Part shown: one piece after another, positions 8,911-15,982 of the stretch
Layout: each line of letters starts with the position of its first letter
Position numbering within the stretch: position 1 is the stretch's first letter
NCBI GenBank assembly: GCA_028292485.1
Contig: JAQGMG010000027.1
Span: 1-37,775, forward strand
Reading direction: 5' to 3'
DNA: 37,775 nucleotides
DNA from: Rhodocyclales bacterium
Lineage (GTDB): Bacteria > Pseudomonadota > Gammaproteobacteria > Burkholderiales > Rhodocyclaceae
The notes under the pieces: generated by a model
What the model was told of the DNA's origin: nothing
The model's input: the letters and a program-made list of their open reading frames with translations, nothing else
Database searches by the model: none
Program-made: the position numbers and the translations under genes

Positions 8911-9894
8911 ATGACAACAACTACGACACAGCGTTTTACTTCGCGATATACCGCATTGTCGCGTCGGTGCTTGGGCAGAGGACTGGCGATGATCTGTTGC
9001 CTCGCTTTTGCCGGATCGTCGCAAGCGCTGGATCGGATCATTTTCGATCAACCCAGTTCTGCCATCGATTCCCGCAAGGAATACCCGATGCAATTGCTAC
9101 GGGAAATTCTTGAGCGTACCAAGACCAAGTTTGGTCCTTACGAGCTTCAGTACTCCGATGTGCGTATCGAGCAGCGCCCACGCTTGCTACTCGAGATGAA
9201 GCGCGGCGAAGTGGTGAACGTCACGGTACAACCGTCGCAGCCCGAGTGGGAAACCGAGCTGCCAGTGATTCGCCTCCCAGTTGATAAAGGGATCGCCTCC
9301 TACCGCATCTTCCTTATCAACCAGGAAGATCAGCCAGCTTTTTCGGCAATTACAAGCCTCGATCAACTCAAGGCAAAACGCCTGGGCATAGATCGCGCGT
9401 GGTCAACATATGCCATTCATGTAGCCAACGGCTTCAATCTTGAAACGGGAAACAACTACGAAGGCTTGTTTTCCATGCTGCTGGCGCGGCGCTTCGATTA
9501 TTTCCCGCGCGCCATCTATGAAGCGATTCCGGAACAGCTTGGCCGCAAAGACAGTGCGCCGAATATCGCCGTAGAAAAATCAATTGCGCTGTATTTCCCG
9601 CTGCCGCGTTATTTCTTCGTATCGCCAGCACATCCGCAGCTTGCCAAGCGGATTGAAGCCGGTTTCGAAATGATCATCAAGGACGGCACATTCGATCGGC
9701 TTTTCATGGAATTTCACCGCGACCTTATCAAGCAGGCGGAATTTTGCTCTCGACGTATCTTTCCCATACCCAACCCATTCCTGACGCCGCAAACGCCGTT
9801 GCAACGTAAGGAGCTGTGGTTCGATCCGTTCCGCGCCGGGAAGAAAGGGCAGGCCGTTTGTTCGAATCACCCTTCCAGACCGTCGAATAATTGA
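8911..9894 (+). CDS. Periplasmic solute-binding-like protein (type 2 PBP fold)
   Basis: This 327-residue exported protein has a long N-region followed by a hydrophobic core and likely cleavage at SQA-LD (about residue 39). The body resembles the SBP family 3 / type 2 periplasmic-binding fold: a first lobe, a hinge region around ITSLDQLKAKRLGIDRAW, and a C-terminal IEAGFEMIIKDGTFDRLF helix typical of amino-acid-binding proteins. No permease or ATPase gene is next to it, so it may be an orphan binding protein or a sensor partner. The ligand is unknown. The ATG at 8911 has AGGAG about 14 bases away, which is distant. Met27 (8989) is an alternative start with a shorter signal peptide. The gene may be read through from the tRNA upstream, and it ends at the terminator at 9942. 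Confidence 0.8.
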   Translation: MTTTTTQRFTSRYTALSRRCLGRGLAMICCLAFAGSSQALDRIIFDQPSSAIDSRKEYPMQLLREILERTKTKFGPYELQYSDVRIEQRPRLLLEMKRGEVVNVTVQPSQPEWETELPVIRLPVDKGIASYRIFLINQEDQPAFSAITSLDQLKAKRLGIDRAWSTYAIHVANGFNLETGNNYEGLFSMLLARRFDYFPRAIYEAIPEQLGRKDSAPNIAVEKSIALYFPLPRYFFVSPAHPQLAKRIEAGFEMIIKDGTFDRLFMEFHRDLIKQAEFCSRRIFPIPNPFLTPQTPLQRKELWFDPFRAGKKGQAVCSNHPSRPSNN

Positions 9895-9941
9895 CGAACA
9901 CGAACACCGGTCTGGCATCTGATCACAGCGAAGGCCCAGAA

Positions 9942-9982
9942 AAAAAGGCCATATCGGCGAGTGTCGCCGATATGGCCTTTTT
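9942..9982. terminator. Strong bidirectional intrinsic terminator
   Basis: A perfect 19-base inverted repeat (9942-9960 and 9964-9982) has a three-base loop, a G/C-rich core and A-run/T-run ends. It can stop transcription from the binding-protein gene on the plus strand and from the small gene on the minus strand. Confidence 0.92.
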
Positions 9983-10028
9983 CCGCATTCATGCTTGAAG
10001 AATGCAGCCTTGCGATCACAGCTGACCG

Positions 10029-10223
10029 TCAGCTCACTCCGATGATCACGAAGCGGGAAGATGCGCTTTCCGAGCCGAGTTCAACGCCATTGTCATAGCT
10101 GGGCTGCTGAACGCCGGACCCGTGAGTTATTTCGGCCATGTAGCCTGCGCGCTCTTGGTCCGCGGCACTGAAATATGCGCGGCGGCTGGATGCCACATCA
10201 AAAAATTCAAAACTTGGAGTCAT
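10029..10223 (-). CDS. Small protein of unknown function (64 residues)
   Basis: I do not recognise this gene. It encodes 64 residues with no cysteine and no clear membrane helix. It has an aromatic N-terminal stretch (FEFFDV), a central AADQERAGYMAEI helix candidate, a Gly/Ser/Asn-rich middle and a short hydrophobic end (RFVIIGVS). Good reasons to call it real are a strong Shine-Dalgarno (GAGAGGTGA, about six bases before the ATG at 10223), the terminator 47 bases past its stop, and an A/T-rich leader that could hold a promoter. An in-frame GTG at 10232 overlaps the ribosome binding site and is unlikely to be the start. The layout, a small single gene between a terminator and oxyR, would suit a secreted peptide, a modified-peptide precursor or a small regulator, but none of these is shown. 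Confidence 0.72.
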   Translation of the reverse strand: MTPSFEFFDVASSRRAYFSAADQERAGYMAEITHGSGVQQPSYDNGVELGSESASSRFVIIGVS

Positions 10224-10520
10224 GATAATCACCTCTCTCTAACTGCTGCCATTCATGCAAAGGCGCTTATTTCTGCGCCGTGATTGAATGCTAGCGATCC
10301 GAAGACGTGCTTACCAATTGGAGTGTCTGATCAAGTCATAAGAAAATTTTGCACTGCATCAAACAACATTGAAAACGGCACGGGCCCATCAAATTAACTC
10401 AACTAAAACAACCGTTTAAAGAAAAACAGTTTGTGCAAAAACCTTCCTAATCCAATGTTTAGACGGCCAGGCTCACTCTTCAATTCTATTGATGTACCCA
10501 TAGAAAAACACGAGCGCATC
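10224..10520. other. A/T-rich intergenic leader
   Basis: About 300 bases between oxyR and the 64-residue gene, visibly richer in A/T than the flanking genes, especially 10330-10500. No gene is seen. On the minus strand TTGATG and TATGAC, 16 bases apart near 10335-10365, form a possible promoter for the small gene; this is weak. A poor hairpin just after the oxyR stop followed by a short T run might end oxyR transcription. Confidence 0.45.
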
Positions 10521-11465
10521 CTATGACGCCCGCGTTGCAGCCTCCTGGGCTCCTCCCAGAACAGTCACCCCGGGGAGATGGCTATCGATGATGGCGCTGC
10601 GCAAGAGATCAATGACTTTGGTGCGCGGGTAGGTGACGCGCCAGGCCAGCGCAACGCGGCGATAGGGCTCCGGTGCCGAGAAATGGCGTACCGCGACCAG
10701 TCGTTGAGTTTCCGCCAGCGGGTCTGCGGCTGTGCTGGGCAAGACGGTAATGCCCAAGCCTGTCGCAACCATATGACGAATCGTTTCGAGCGAGCTGCCT
10801 TCGAGTGTCTTCTGCAAACCCGTGCCATGACTACACAGCGGACAAGCCGCCAAAACCTGATCGCGGAAGCAATTGCCAGCGCCAAGCAATAACAACGGCT
10901 CTTCCTGTAACCGCTCCGCCGATATCTGTTTGGCATCAACCCATGCGTGGGCGGCAGGAAGCACTACACGGAATGGTTCGTCGTAAATCTGCTGAACAAC
11001 GATGCCTGATTCGTCGAAAGGCAACGCAATGATTGCGACATCTATTTCGCCACGCTTGAGTGCTTCGGCAAGCCTGGCCGTGTAATTTTCCTGAATCACC
11101 AGGGGCATGCGCGGCGCACGCTCGGTGAGCAAAGGAATAAGCGCGGGCAGCAGATAGGGGCCGATAGTGTAGATAACGCCCAACCGTAACGGCCCCGACA
11201 ACGGATCCTTGCCGGCCTCTGCGATATCACGAACCTGATTGGCTTCGCGCAACACGTTTTCTGCCTGAGCGACGATCTGGCGACCAACCTCGGTAACCTG
11301 CACGTCTGCTGCGCTACGTTCGAAAAGCGTTATGCCCAATTGATCTTCGAGTTTTTTTACAGCAATGGACAGGGTCGGCTGGCTGACATGGCACTTTTCG
11401 GCGGCCCGTCCAAAATGCCGCTCCTGCGCCAGCGCGACGATGTAACGCAAATCAGTCAGAGTCAT
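10521..11465 (-). CDS. oxyR: Hydrogen peroxide-inducible activator OxyR
   Basis: This 314-residue LysR-family regulator has an N-terminal winged helix-turn-helix (RHFGRAAEKCHVSQPTLS) and a type 2 periplasmic-binding-like effector domain. The redox pair falls at Cys199 (GAGNCFRDQ) and Cys208, the same numbers as in E. coli OxyR, so peroxide sensing through a disulfide is very likely. An extra Cys211 follows. The start is the ATG at 11465, giving MTLTDLRY; eleven more codons upstream are open but not conserved in type. It is divergent from the DegP-like protease gene, with a 251-base shared region. Confidence 0.95.
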   Translation of the reverse strand: MTLTDLRYIVALAQERHFGRAAEKCHVSQPTLSIAVKKLEDQLGITLFERSAADVQVTEVGRQIVAQAENVLREANQVRDIAEAGKDPLSGPLRLGVIYTIGPYLLPALIPLLTERAPRMPLVIQENYTARLAEALKRGEIDVAIIALPFDESGIVVQQIYDEPFRVVLPAAHAWVDAKQISAERLQEEPLLLLGAGNCFRDQVLAACPLCSHGTGLQKTLEGSSLETIRHMVATGLGITVLPSTAADPLAETQRLVAVRHFSAPEPYRRVALAWRVTYPRTKVIDLLRSAIIDSHLPGVTVLGGAQEAATRAS

Positions 11466-11643
11466 GATGGCGAGCTCCACACAGTTATCGAGCGGCAATG
11501 AGGAGGCCAGTGCGCTCGAGGATGTTTGATTGTAGTGTTTGCATCGTTCAAAGGTTGGTCAGGGCCTAACTCTGACTCGCGAAATTCGTAACAGCTTGAA
11601 AGTGGAGCAGCCGCCCCCAGTTTGTAAGCGTTTGTAAGGCCTT

Positions 11644-11670
11644 GGAACCTGTCTGCATCTTCCAAATCCA
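11644..11670 (+). promoter_or_regulatory. Possible sigma-E (RpoE/AlgU) promoter of the DegP-like gene
   Basis: GGAACCT (11644-11650) resembles the sigma-E -35 element GGAACTT. Sixteen bases later comes TCCA (11667-11670), a partial match to the -10. Transcription would begin about 40 bases before the ATG at 11717. Periplasmic proteases of this type are known sigma-E targets in proteobacteria, which supports the reading; the -10 is weak. Confidence 0.38.
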
Positions 11671-11716
11671 TGCCTGCATGGACTTTTGTTCGCTTTGCAC
11701 AAAGAAGGAGATCCAA

Positions 11717-13198
11717 ATGCAGTGGACGTTTTCCCGCAGTGTGTTGGTCGCGAGTATTGCCGCCGTGGCATTTGCTGGCTGCCTGCAGGATTCTGGCATC
11801 AAGAGTTCCCACGCTGGCAGCGCGCCGCCGGCTGTGCTGGCATCTGCCGTCGTAGCGCCAAATGTGCCGACAGGCGTGGCGCTTCCAAATTTCGCCAGCC
11901 TGGTAGAACAGGTCGGGCCAGCCGTAGTGAATATCAGCGTTACGAGCGTTCAGAAAGGCGGTGACGATGCCTTTGCCGACGATCCGTTCTATGACTTCAT
12001 CCGTCGATTCCAGGGCATGCCGCAGCAACGCAGTCGTCCTGATCGCGTTCAACGTGGCGTTGGCTCAGGATTCATCGTCAGTAGCGATGGCTACGTGATG
12101 ACCAATCACCACGTGGTCGAAGGCGCTGACGAAGTGATTGTCAAGCTTACCGACAAGCGTGAGTTCAAAGCGAAGGTCATTGGCTCGGACGAACGCACCG
12201 ATGTCGCCTTGATCAAGATCGATGCGACCGGCCTGCCTTTTTTGAAGATGGGTGATCCCGACAAGTCGCGCGTCGGAGAATGGGTGATTGCTGTCGGCTC
12301 GCCGCTCGGACTCGACAACACGGTTACAGCCGGCATCATCAGCGCGAAGGCCCGACGCTTGCCTGACGGAAGCTTCGTTCCTTTCATCCAGACTGACGTA
12401 GCCATCAATCCCGGCAATTCAGGTGGCCCGCTGTTCAATATGAATGGAGAGGTGATAGCGATCAACTCGCGCCTCATCAATAATTCCGGCGCCGCCTCAT
12501 ACGCGGGTATTTCACTTGCAATACCGATCGATGTCGCCATGAAGGTGAAGGATCAACTGCTCAAAACCGGCAAGGTCATTCGAGGCATTCTTGGTATCAC
12601 TTTCCAGCCGGTCGACGCCGATCTTGCCAAATCGCTTGGTCTGGAGAAGGCGGAAGGGTCTGCCGTCACAAATGTGACCAAGGGCTCCGGCGCCGACAAG
12701 GCCGGTCTGAAAGTGGGCGATGTCATTCTGCAAGTTGACGGCACGAAAATCGATGACCCGAGCGACCTGCCCCGCATGATTGGCGAGAGACCGCCGGGTG
12801 ATACCGTAACGCTGAAGGTATGGCGCAACAAATCGCTACTGAATATCAAGGCAACTCTCGGGACCGCACCGGCCAATGCGAGCAGCGCCAAGAACAGCAA
12901 GCCTGGCAGTGGAAGTACTGAAAAGCTTCCTGGCAAGCTTGGTTTGTCTGCAAGACCTTTGCAACCGGAAGAGGCACGTCGTCTGGACGTGGATGGCGGT
13001 CTTGTGCTCGAGGACGCGAGCGGTGCGGCTGCCAAGGCAGGGCTACGCGAGGGCGATGTGATCCTCATGGCAAACGGCCAGCCGGTCACAACCGTCGAGG
13101 GCCTACGCCAGCAGATCACAAACGCCAAAAGCGGCAAACTGCTGCTTCTGGTCCAGCGTGAAGAGGGGCGGGCATTCGTTGCGCTGCCTACTGAATGA
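11717..13198 (+). CDS. Periplasmic serine protease, DegP/DegQ/MucD-like
   Basis: This 493-residue HtrA-family protease/chaperone degrades misfolded envelope proteins. The catalytic triad is His132 (NHHVVEG), Asp162 (TDVALIKI) and Ser235 (GNSGGPL). Two PDZ domains follow (about residues 290-385 and 405-490) with a Ser/Lys/Gly-rich linker between them. The N-terminal hydrophobic segment ends FAGC at residues 19-22, so it may be a lipoprotein, although Phe at -3 is not ideal. The ATG at 11717 has AGGAG six bases before it; an earlier frame start at 11642 lacks such a site. The gene is divergent from oxyR. It ends before the terminator at 13330 and is probably a single-gene unit. Confidence 0.94.
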   Translation: MQWTFSRSVLVASIAAVAFAGCLQDSGIKSSHAGSAPPAVLASAVVAPNVPTGVALPNFASLVEQVGPAVVNISVTSVQKGGDDAFADDPFYDFIRRFQGMPQQRSRPDRVQRGVGSGFIVSSDGYVMTNHHVVEGADEVIVKLTDKREFKAKVIGSDERTDVALIKIDATGLPFLKMGDPDKSRVGEWVIAVGSPLGLDNTVTAGIISAKARRLPDGSFVPFIQTDVAINPGNSGGPLFNMNGEVIAINSRLINNSGAASYAGISLAIPIDVAMKVKDQLLKTGKVIRGILGITFQPVDADLAKSLGLEKAEGSAVTNVTKGSGADKAGLKVGDVILQVDGTKIDDPSDLPRMIGERPPGDTVTLKVWRNKSLLNIKATLGTAPANASSAKNSKPGSGSTEKLPGKLGLSARPLQPEEARRLDVDGGLVLEDASGAAAKAGLREGDVILMANGQPVTTVEGLRQQITNAKSGKLLLLVQREEGRAFVALPTE

Positions 13199-13329
13199 CG
13201 AATTCGGCACGTCGTTGCCCCCGGCAGCATTGGCCATTCGGTTCTGGGTCGCTGTTGGTCTCGACCAGGTAATCCTCAAGTTACACGGCCTTTACGCAGT
13301 AGTTTGTCTCTCCTGAAACGTCTTATTGC

Positions 13330-13358
13330 AGGGCCACCGCCGGTGGCCCTCTTTTTTT
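13330..13358 (+). terminator. Intrinsic terminator after the DegP-like gene
   Basis: A nine-base stem (13330-13338 with 13342-13350) has a three-base loop and is followed by C and seven T. It separates the protease from the solute-binding-protein gene. Confidence 0.92.
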
Positions 13359-13416
13359 GACCGCTTGTTTCGCAGTTGAAACCGTTCTGCAAGGCACCTG
13401 TCTACTCCATCGTTGG

Positions 13417-13445
13417 TTGACAGAGCAAGTTAAACGTTTTATTTT
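13417..13445 (+). promoter_or_regulatory. Sigma-70 promoter of the family 5 binding protein
   Basis: A consensus -35 TTGACA (13417-13422) lies 17 bases from TATTTT (13440-13445). The implied leader is about 90 bases. The rest of the stretch 13199-13541 holds only the terminator at 13330 and no gene. I saw no convincing operator repeat. Confidence 0.7.
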
Positions 13446-13541
13446 CCATTAGGCAGCAGACCCTTGGTACGGAACGTTTCGTTGCGGGATGGACGAAGAC
13501 ACCCGGCCAGTCTGGCCCACCTCGAACCAGGAGACCAAACT

Positions 13542-15473
13542 ATGAAGTTTCAAAGCACTGCACGTGGCGCTCTAGTCGCTGCGTTTGCCGTGTCCGCAAT
13601 GTGTGCGCCGCTTGCCCAAGCTGCCACACAGAACTGGACACAGGCACCCTCGCTTGATGCGCTCGTCAAGGCAAATAAGCTGCCCCCTATTGCAAAACGC
13701 TTGCCGGACAGCCCTGAAATCATCGTTCCCATCGAACGCAAGGGTGTTTATGGCGGCACCCTGCGCACCGCGATGCGGAGCAATGCCGACCAAAACAGCA
13801 TCACGCGTCTTGTGGGCGCGCAGGGGCTGGTTCGCTGGTCCATGGATTTCAACAAGGTCGTTCCGAATCTTGCCGAAAGCTGGGTGATCAGCCCGGACGC
13901 TTCGGAATACACATTCAAACTGCGTCGCGGAACACGCTGGTCTGACGGCTCGGCGTTTACTGCGGACGACGTGGTGTTCGCAATGAACGACCTGGTCTAC
14001 AACAAGCAGTTCTTCAATGTGACGCCAGAGCAATACGTGGCGAAAGATCAGGGCGCCAAAGTTACGAAGGTGGACGACTACACCGTGTCGTTCAAGTTCG
14101 CCGGCCCTAACCTTTCCTTCACCGACCAGCTGGCGACACCGTTGGGCCAACACCCTACGATGTACCAGAAGAAATATTGCTCACAATTCCACCCTGGCTT
14201 CAACACGAAAATCAACGACGTCCTGACGCGCGAGAACGCCAAGGACTGGGGCTCGTTGATGCGCCTGAAGTGTGGCGATATCGAGGTTCCATCGCGTTGG
14301 GGTAATGTCGAGCGTCCGACTCTGGATCCTTGGGTCGTTGTCGAGCCTTACCGCGGTAATGCAACGCGCGTTATTCTCGAACGCAATCCGTACTTCTGGC
14401 AGGTCGACAATGCAGGTCAACAGCTTCCCTACATTGATCGCTTGCAATTGCAGATGATTTCGGAAGTCGAAACCATTGTGCTGACAGCTATCAATGGCCA
14501 GCTCGACTACCAGCATCGTCACATTTTCGGCATCCAGAATCGTCCAGTGCTGTCGGAAAACGCCGCCAAGGCTGGCTACAAGATGATGGCCTTGTCTGGT
14601 ACCGGCGCGAACTCCGTAGGCATGTGGTTGAACCATTCGACGAAGAACGCCAAGCTGCGCCCTTTGATCCGCAGCAAGGATTTCCGTATCGCGATTTCGC
14701 AGGCAATCGACCGCAAGGAAATCAACGATATCGTCTATCTGGGACAAGGTCAGCCTTGGCAGATCGGGCCGCTGAAGCAATCCAAGTGGTATAACGAGCG
14801 CCTCGGCACCCAGTACCTGAATCAGGATCTGGCAAATGCAAACAGCTTGCTCGATAAGTTGGGCCTGACCAAACGCGATGCAGACGGCTTCAGGCTCTAT
14901 GCCGAAGGCGGTCGCGTGTCGATGAGCACCATTGTTTCGGTTGCACAAACGCAACAGATCGATGCGCTTGAGTTGATCCGCAAGCAATTGGCTCGCGTTG
15001 GTATCGAAATGATTATCCAAGGCTCCGAGCGCTCGCTGTTCTATGACCGCGCTTCAAACAATGACTACGACATCAGCGTCGACATCATTCCAGGCGGCAT
15101 GGATATCACGCAAAACCCACGCGCCGTACTGGCCATTCATCCGCTGGAATCCCGCATGAGCCTGCCTTGGACACGTTGGTTCCTGTCCAATGGTAAGCAA
15201 GGCGAAGAGCCGCCAGCGAGCATGAAGAAGCGCATGGAGCTCTACGAAAAGTGGCAGACCGCCCGCACCCCTGCGGAAGCCGACACGCTGTTCAAGGAGC
15301 TTCTCAATATCGCTGCAGACGAGTTTGAGGTTATCGGTGTGATCCGTTCCCCAAGCGACACCGCGATCCACAGCCTGAAGCTGCACAACGTCTATGAGAA
15401 GATGCTTGTGAGCTGGACCTATCCGAATCCGGGACCAGCATTGCCGCAAGAGTGGTTCTTCGCAGCAAAATAA
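13542..15473 (+). CDS. ABC transporter substrate-binding protein, family 5
   Basis: This 643-residue exported protein has a Sec signal peptide (MKFQ..., cleavage near AQA-AT at about residue 28). It shows the family 5 (peptide/nickel/oligosaccharide) binding-protein pattern: an N-terminal YGGTLR segment, PNLAESWVISPDASEYTFKL, LRRGTRWSDGSAFTADDVVF, and a later DFRIAISQAIDR. The PPIAKRLPDSP start and the large size remind me of the subgroup found with oligosaccharide-use genes rather than the dipeptide DppA type, but that is an impression. No permease or ATPase is adjacent. The ATG at 13542 has AGGAG upstream; an earlier open start at 13464 would bury the signal peptide. It has its own promoter and terminator, so it can be made in excess. 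Confidence 0.92.
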   Translation: MKFQSTARGALVAAFAVSAMCAPLAQAATQNWTQAPSLDALVKANKLPPIAKRLPDSPEIIVPIERKGVYGGTLRTAMRSNADQNSITRLVGAQGLVRWSMDFNKVVPNLAESWVISPDASEYTFKLRRGTRWSDGSAFTADDVVFAMNDLVYNKQFFNVTPEQYVAKDQGAKVTKVDDYTVSFKFAGPNLSFTDQLATPLGQHPTMYQKKYCSQFHPGFNTKINDVLTRENAKDWGSLMRLKCGDIEVPSRWGNVERPTLDPWVVVEPYRGNATRVILERNPYFWQVDNAGQQLPYIDRLQLQMISEVETIVLTAINGQLDYQHRHIFGIQNRPVLSENAAKAGYKMMALSGTGANSVGMWLNHSTKNAKLRPLIRSKDFRIAISQAIDRKEINDIVYLGQGQPWQIGPLKQSKWYNERLGTQYLNQDLANANSLLDKLGLTKRDADGFRLYAEGGRVSMSTIVSVAQTQQIDALELIRKQLARVGIEMIIQGSERSLFYDRASNNDYDISVDIIPGGMDITQNPRAVLAIHPLESRMSLPWTRWFLSNGKQGEEPPASMKKRMELYEKWQTARTPAEADTLFKELLNIAADEFEVIGVIRSPSDTAIHSLKLHNVYEKMLVSWTYPNPGPALPQEWFFAAK

Positions 15474-15506
15474 GAACCGGCTTTTTGCGTTAAACAGCAA
15501 ATAGTC

Positions 15507-15552
15507 CAGTGGGCCCGAAGAGCAGATTCTGCTCTTCGGGCCCACTGCTTTT
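15507..15552 (+). terminator. Intrinsic terminator after the family 5 binding protein
   Basis: A perfect 19-base stem (15507-15525 with 15529-15547), a three-base loop and a short C-TTTT tail lie 33 bases past the stop codon. Confidence 0.9.
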
Positions 15553-15982
15553 GGCTCGCGATTCGCATGCCGACATCCAATGAATTGAAAATAGCGAACT
15601 CTGGATATGGGCGCTGCCTGGCAAGACCTGCTCACGATGCCCGTAGATCTTGGAAAAGCGCGCCGCGCTCGCAATCGATATATCTAGCGCCTATCCAGCT
15701 TCTCCTGCAGCCCGCGCGCTACAGAAAGTACGCTTTTAGCCGTTAGTTAACTCGCGACTACCCGCTTGAATGTTAATCCGGTCAATGGATCCCACGATTA
15801 GGCAGGGGTCAATAACCTTACTTGATACCGCAGCTCAAATCTCCTATGCTTTCGCACCCATTTCGCCCATTGCGGTTTTCCAGCCAGTTCATAAAACCCA
15901 CTTTTTCGAGACACCGTGCGGCATTGCGTCCGTACGGAGCACAACAGTGCATGTTCGTCCGTTTGCCGGAGGAGGTATCCTG
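15553..15982 (+). other. Intergenic leader before the lyase-like gene
   Basis: About 430 bases without a recognisable gene. The frame of the next gene is open back to 15770, but the codons there lack family-like features and a ribosome binding site. A promoter candidate is at 15822, giving a leader of about 125 bases. No terminator-like or riboswitch-like fold was evident. Confidence 0.5.
15822..15850 (+). promoter_or_regulatory. Possible sigma-70 promoter of the lyase-like gene
   Basis: TTGATA (15822-15827) and TATGCT (15845-15850) are 17 bases apart, upstream of the strong ribosome binding site at about 15969-15975. Confidence 0.5.
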
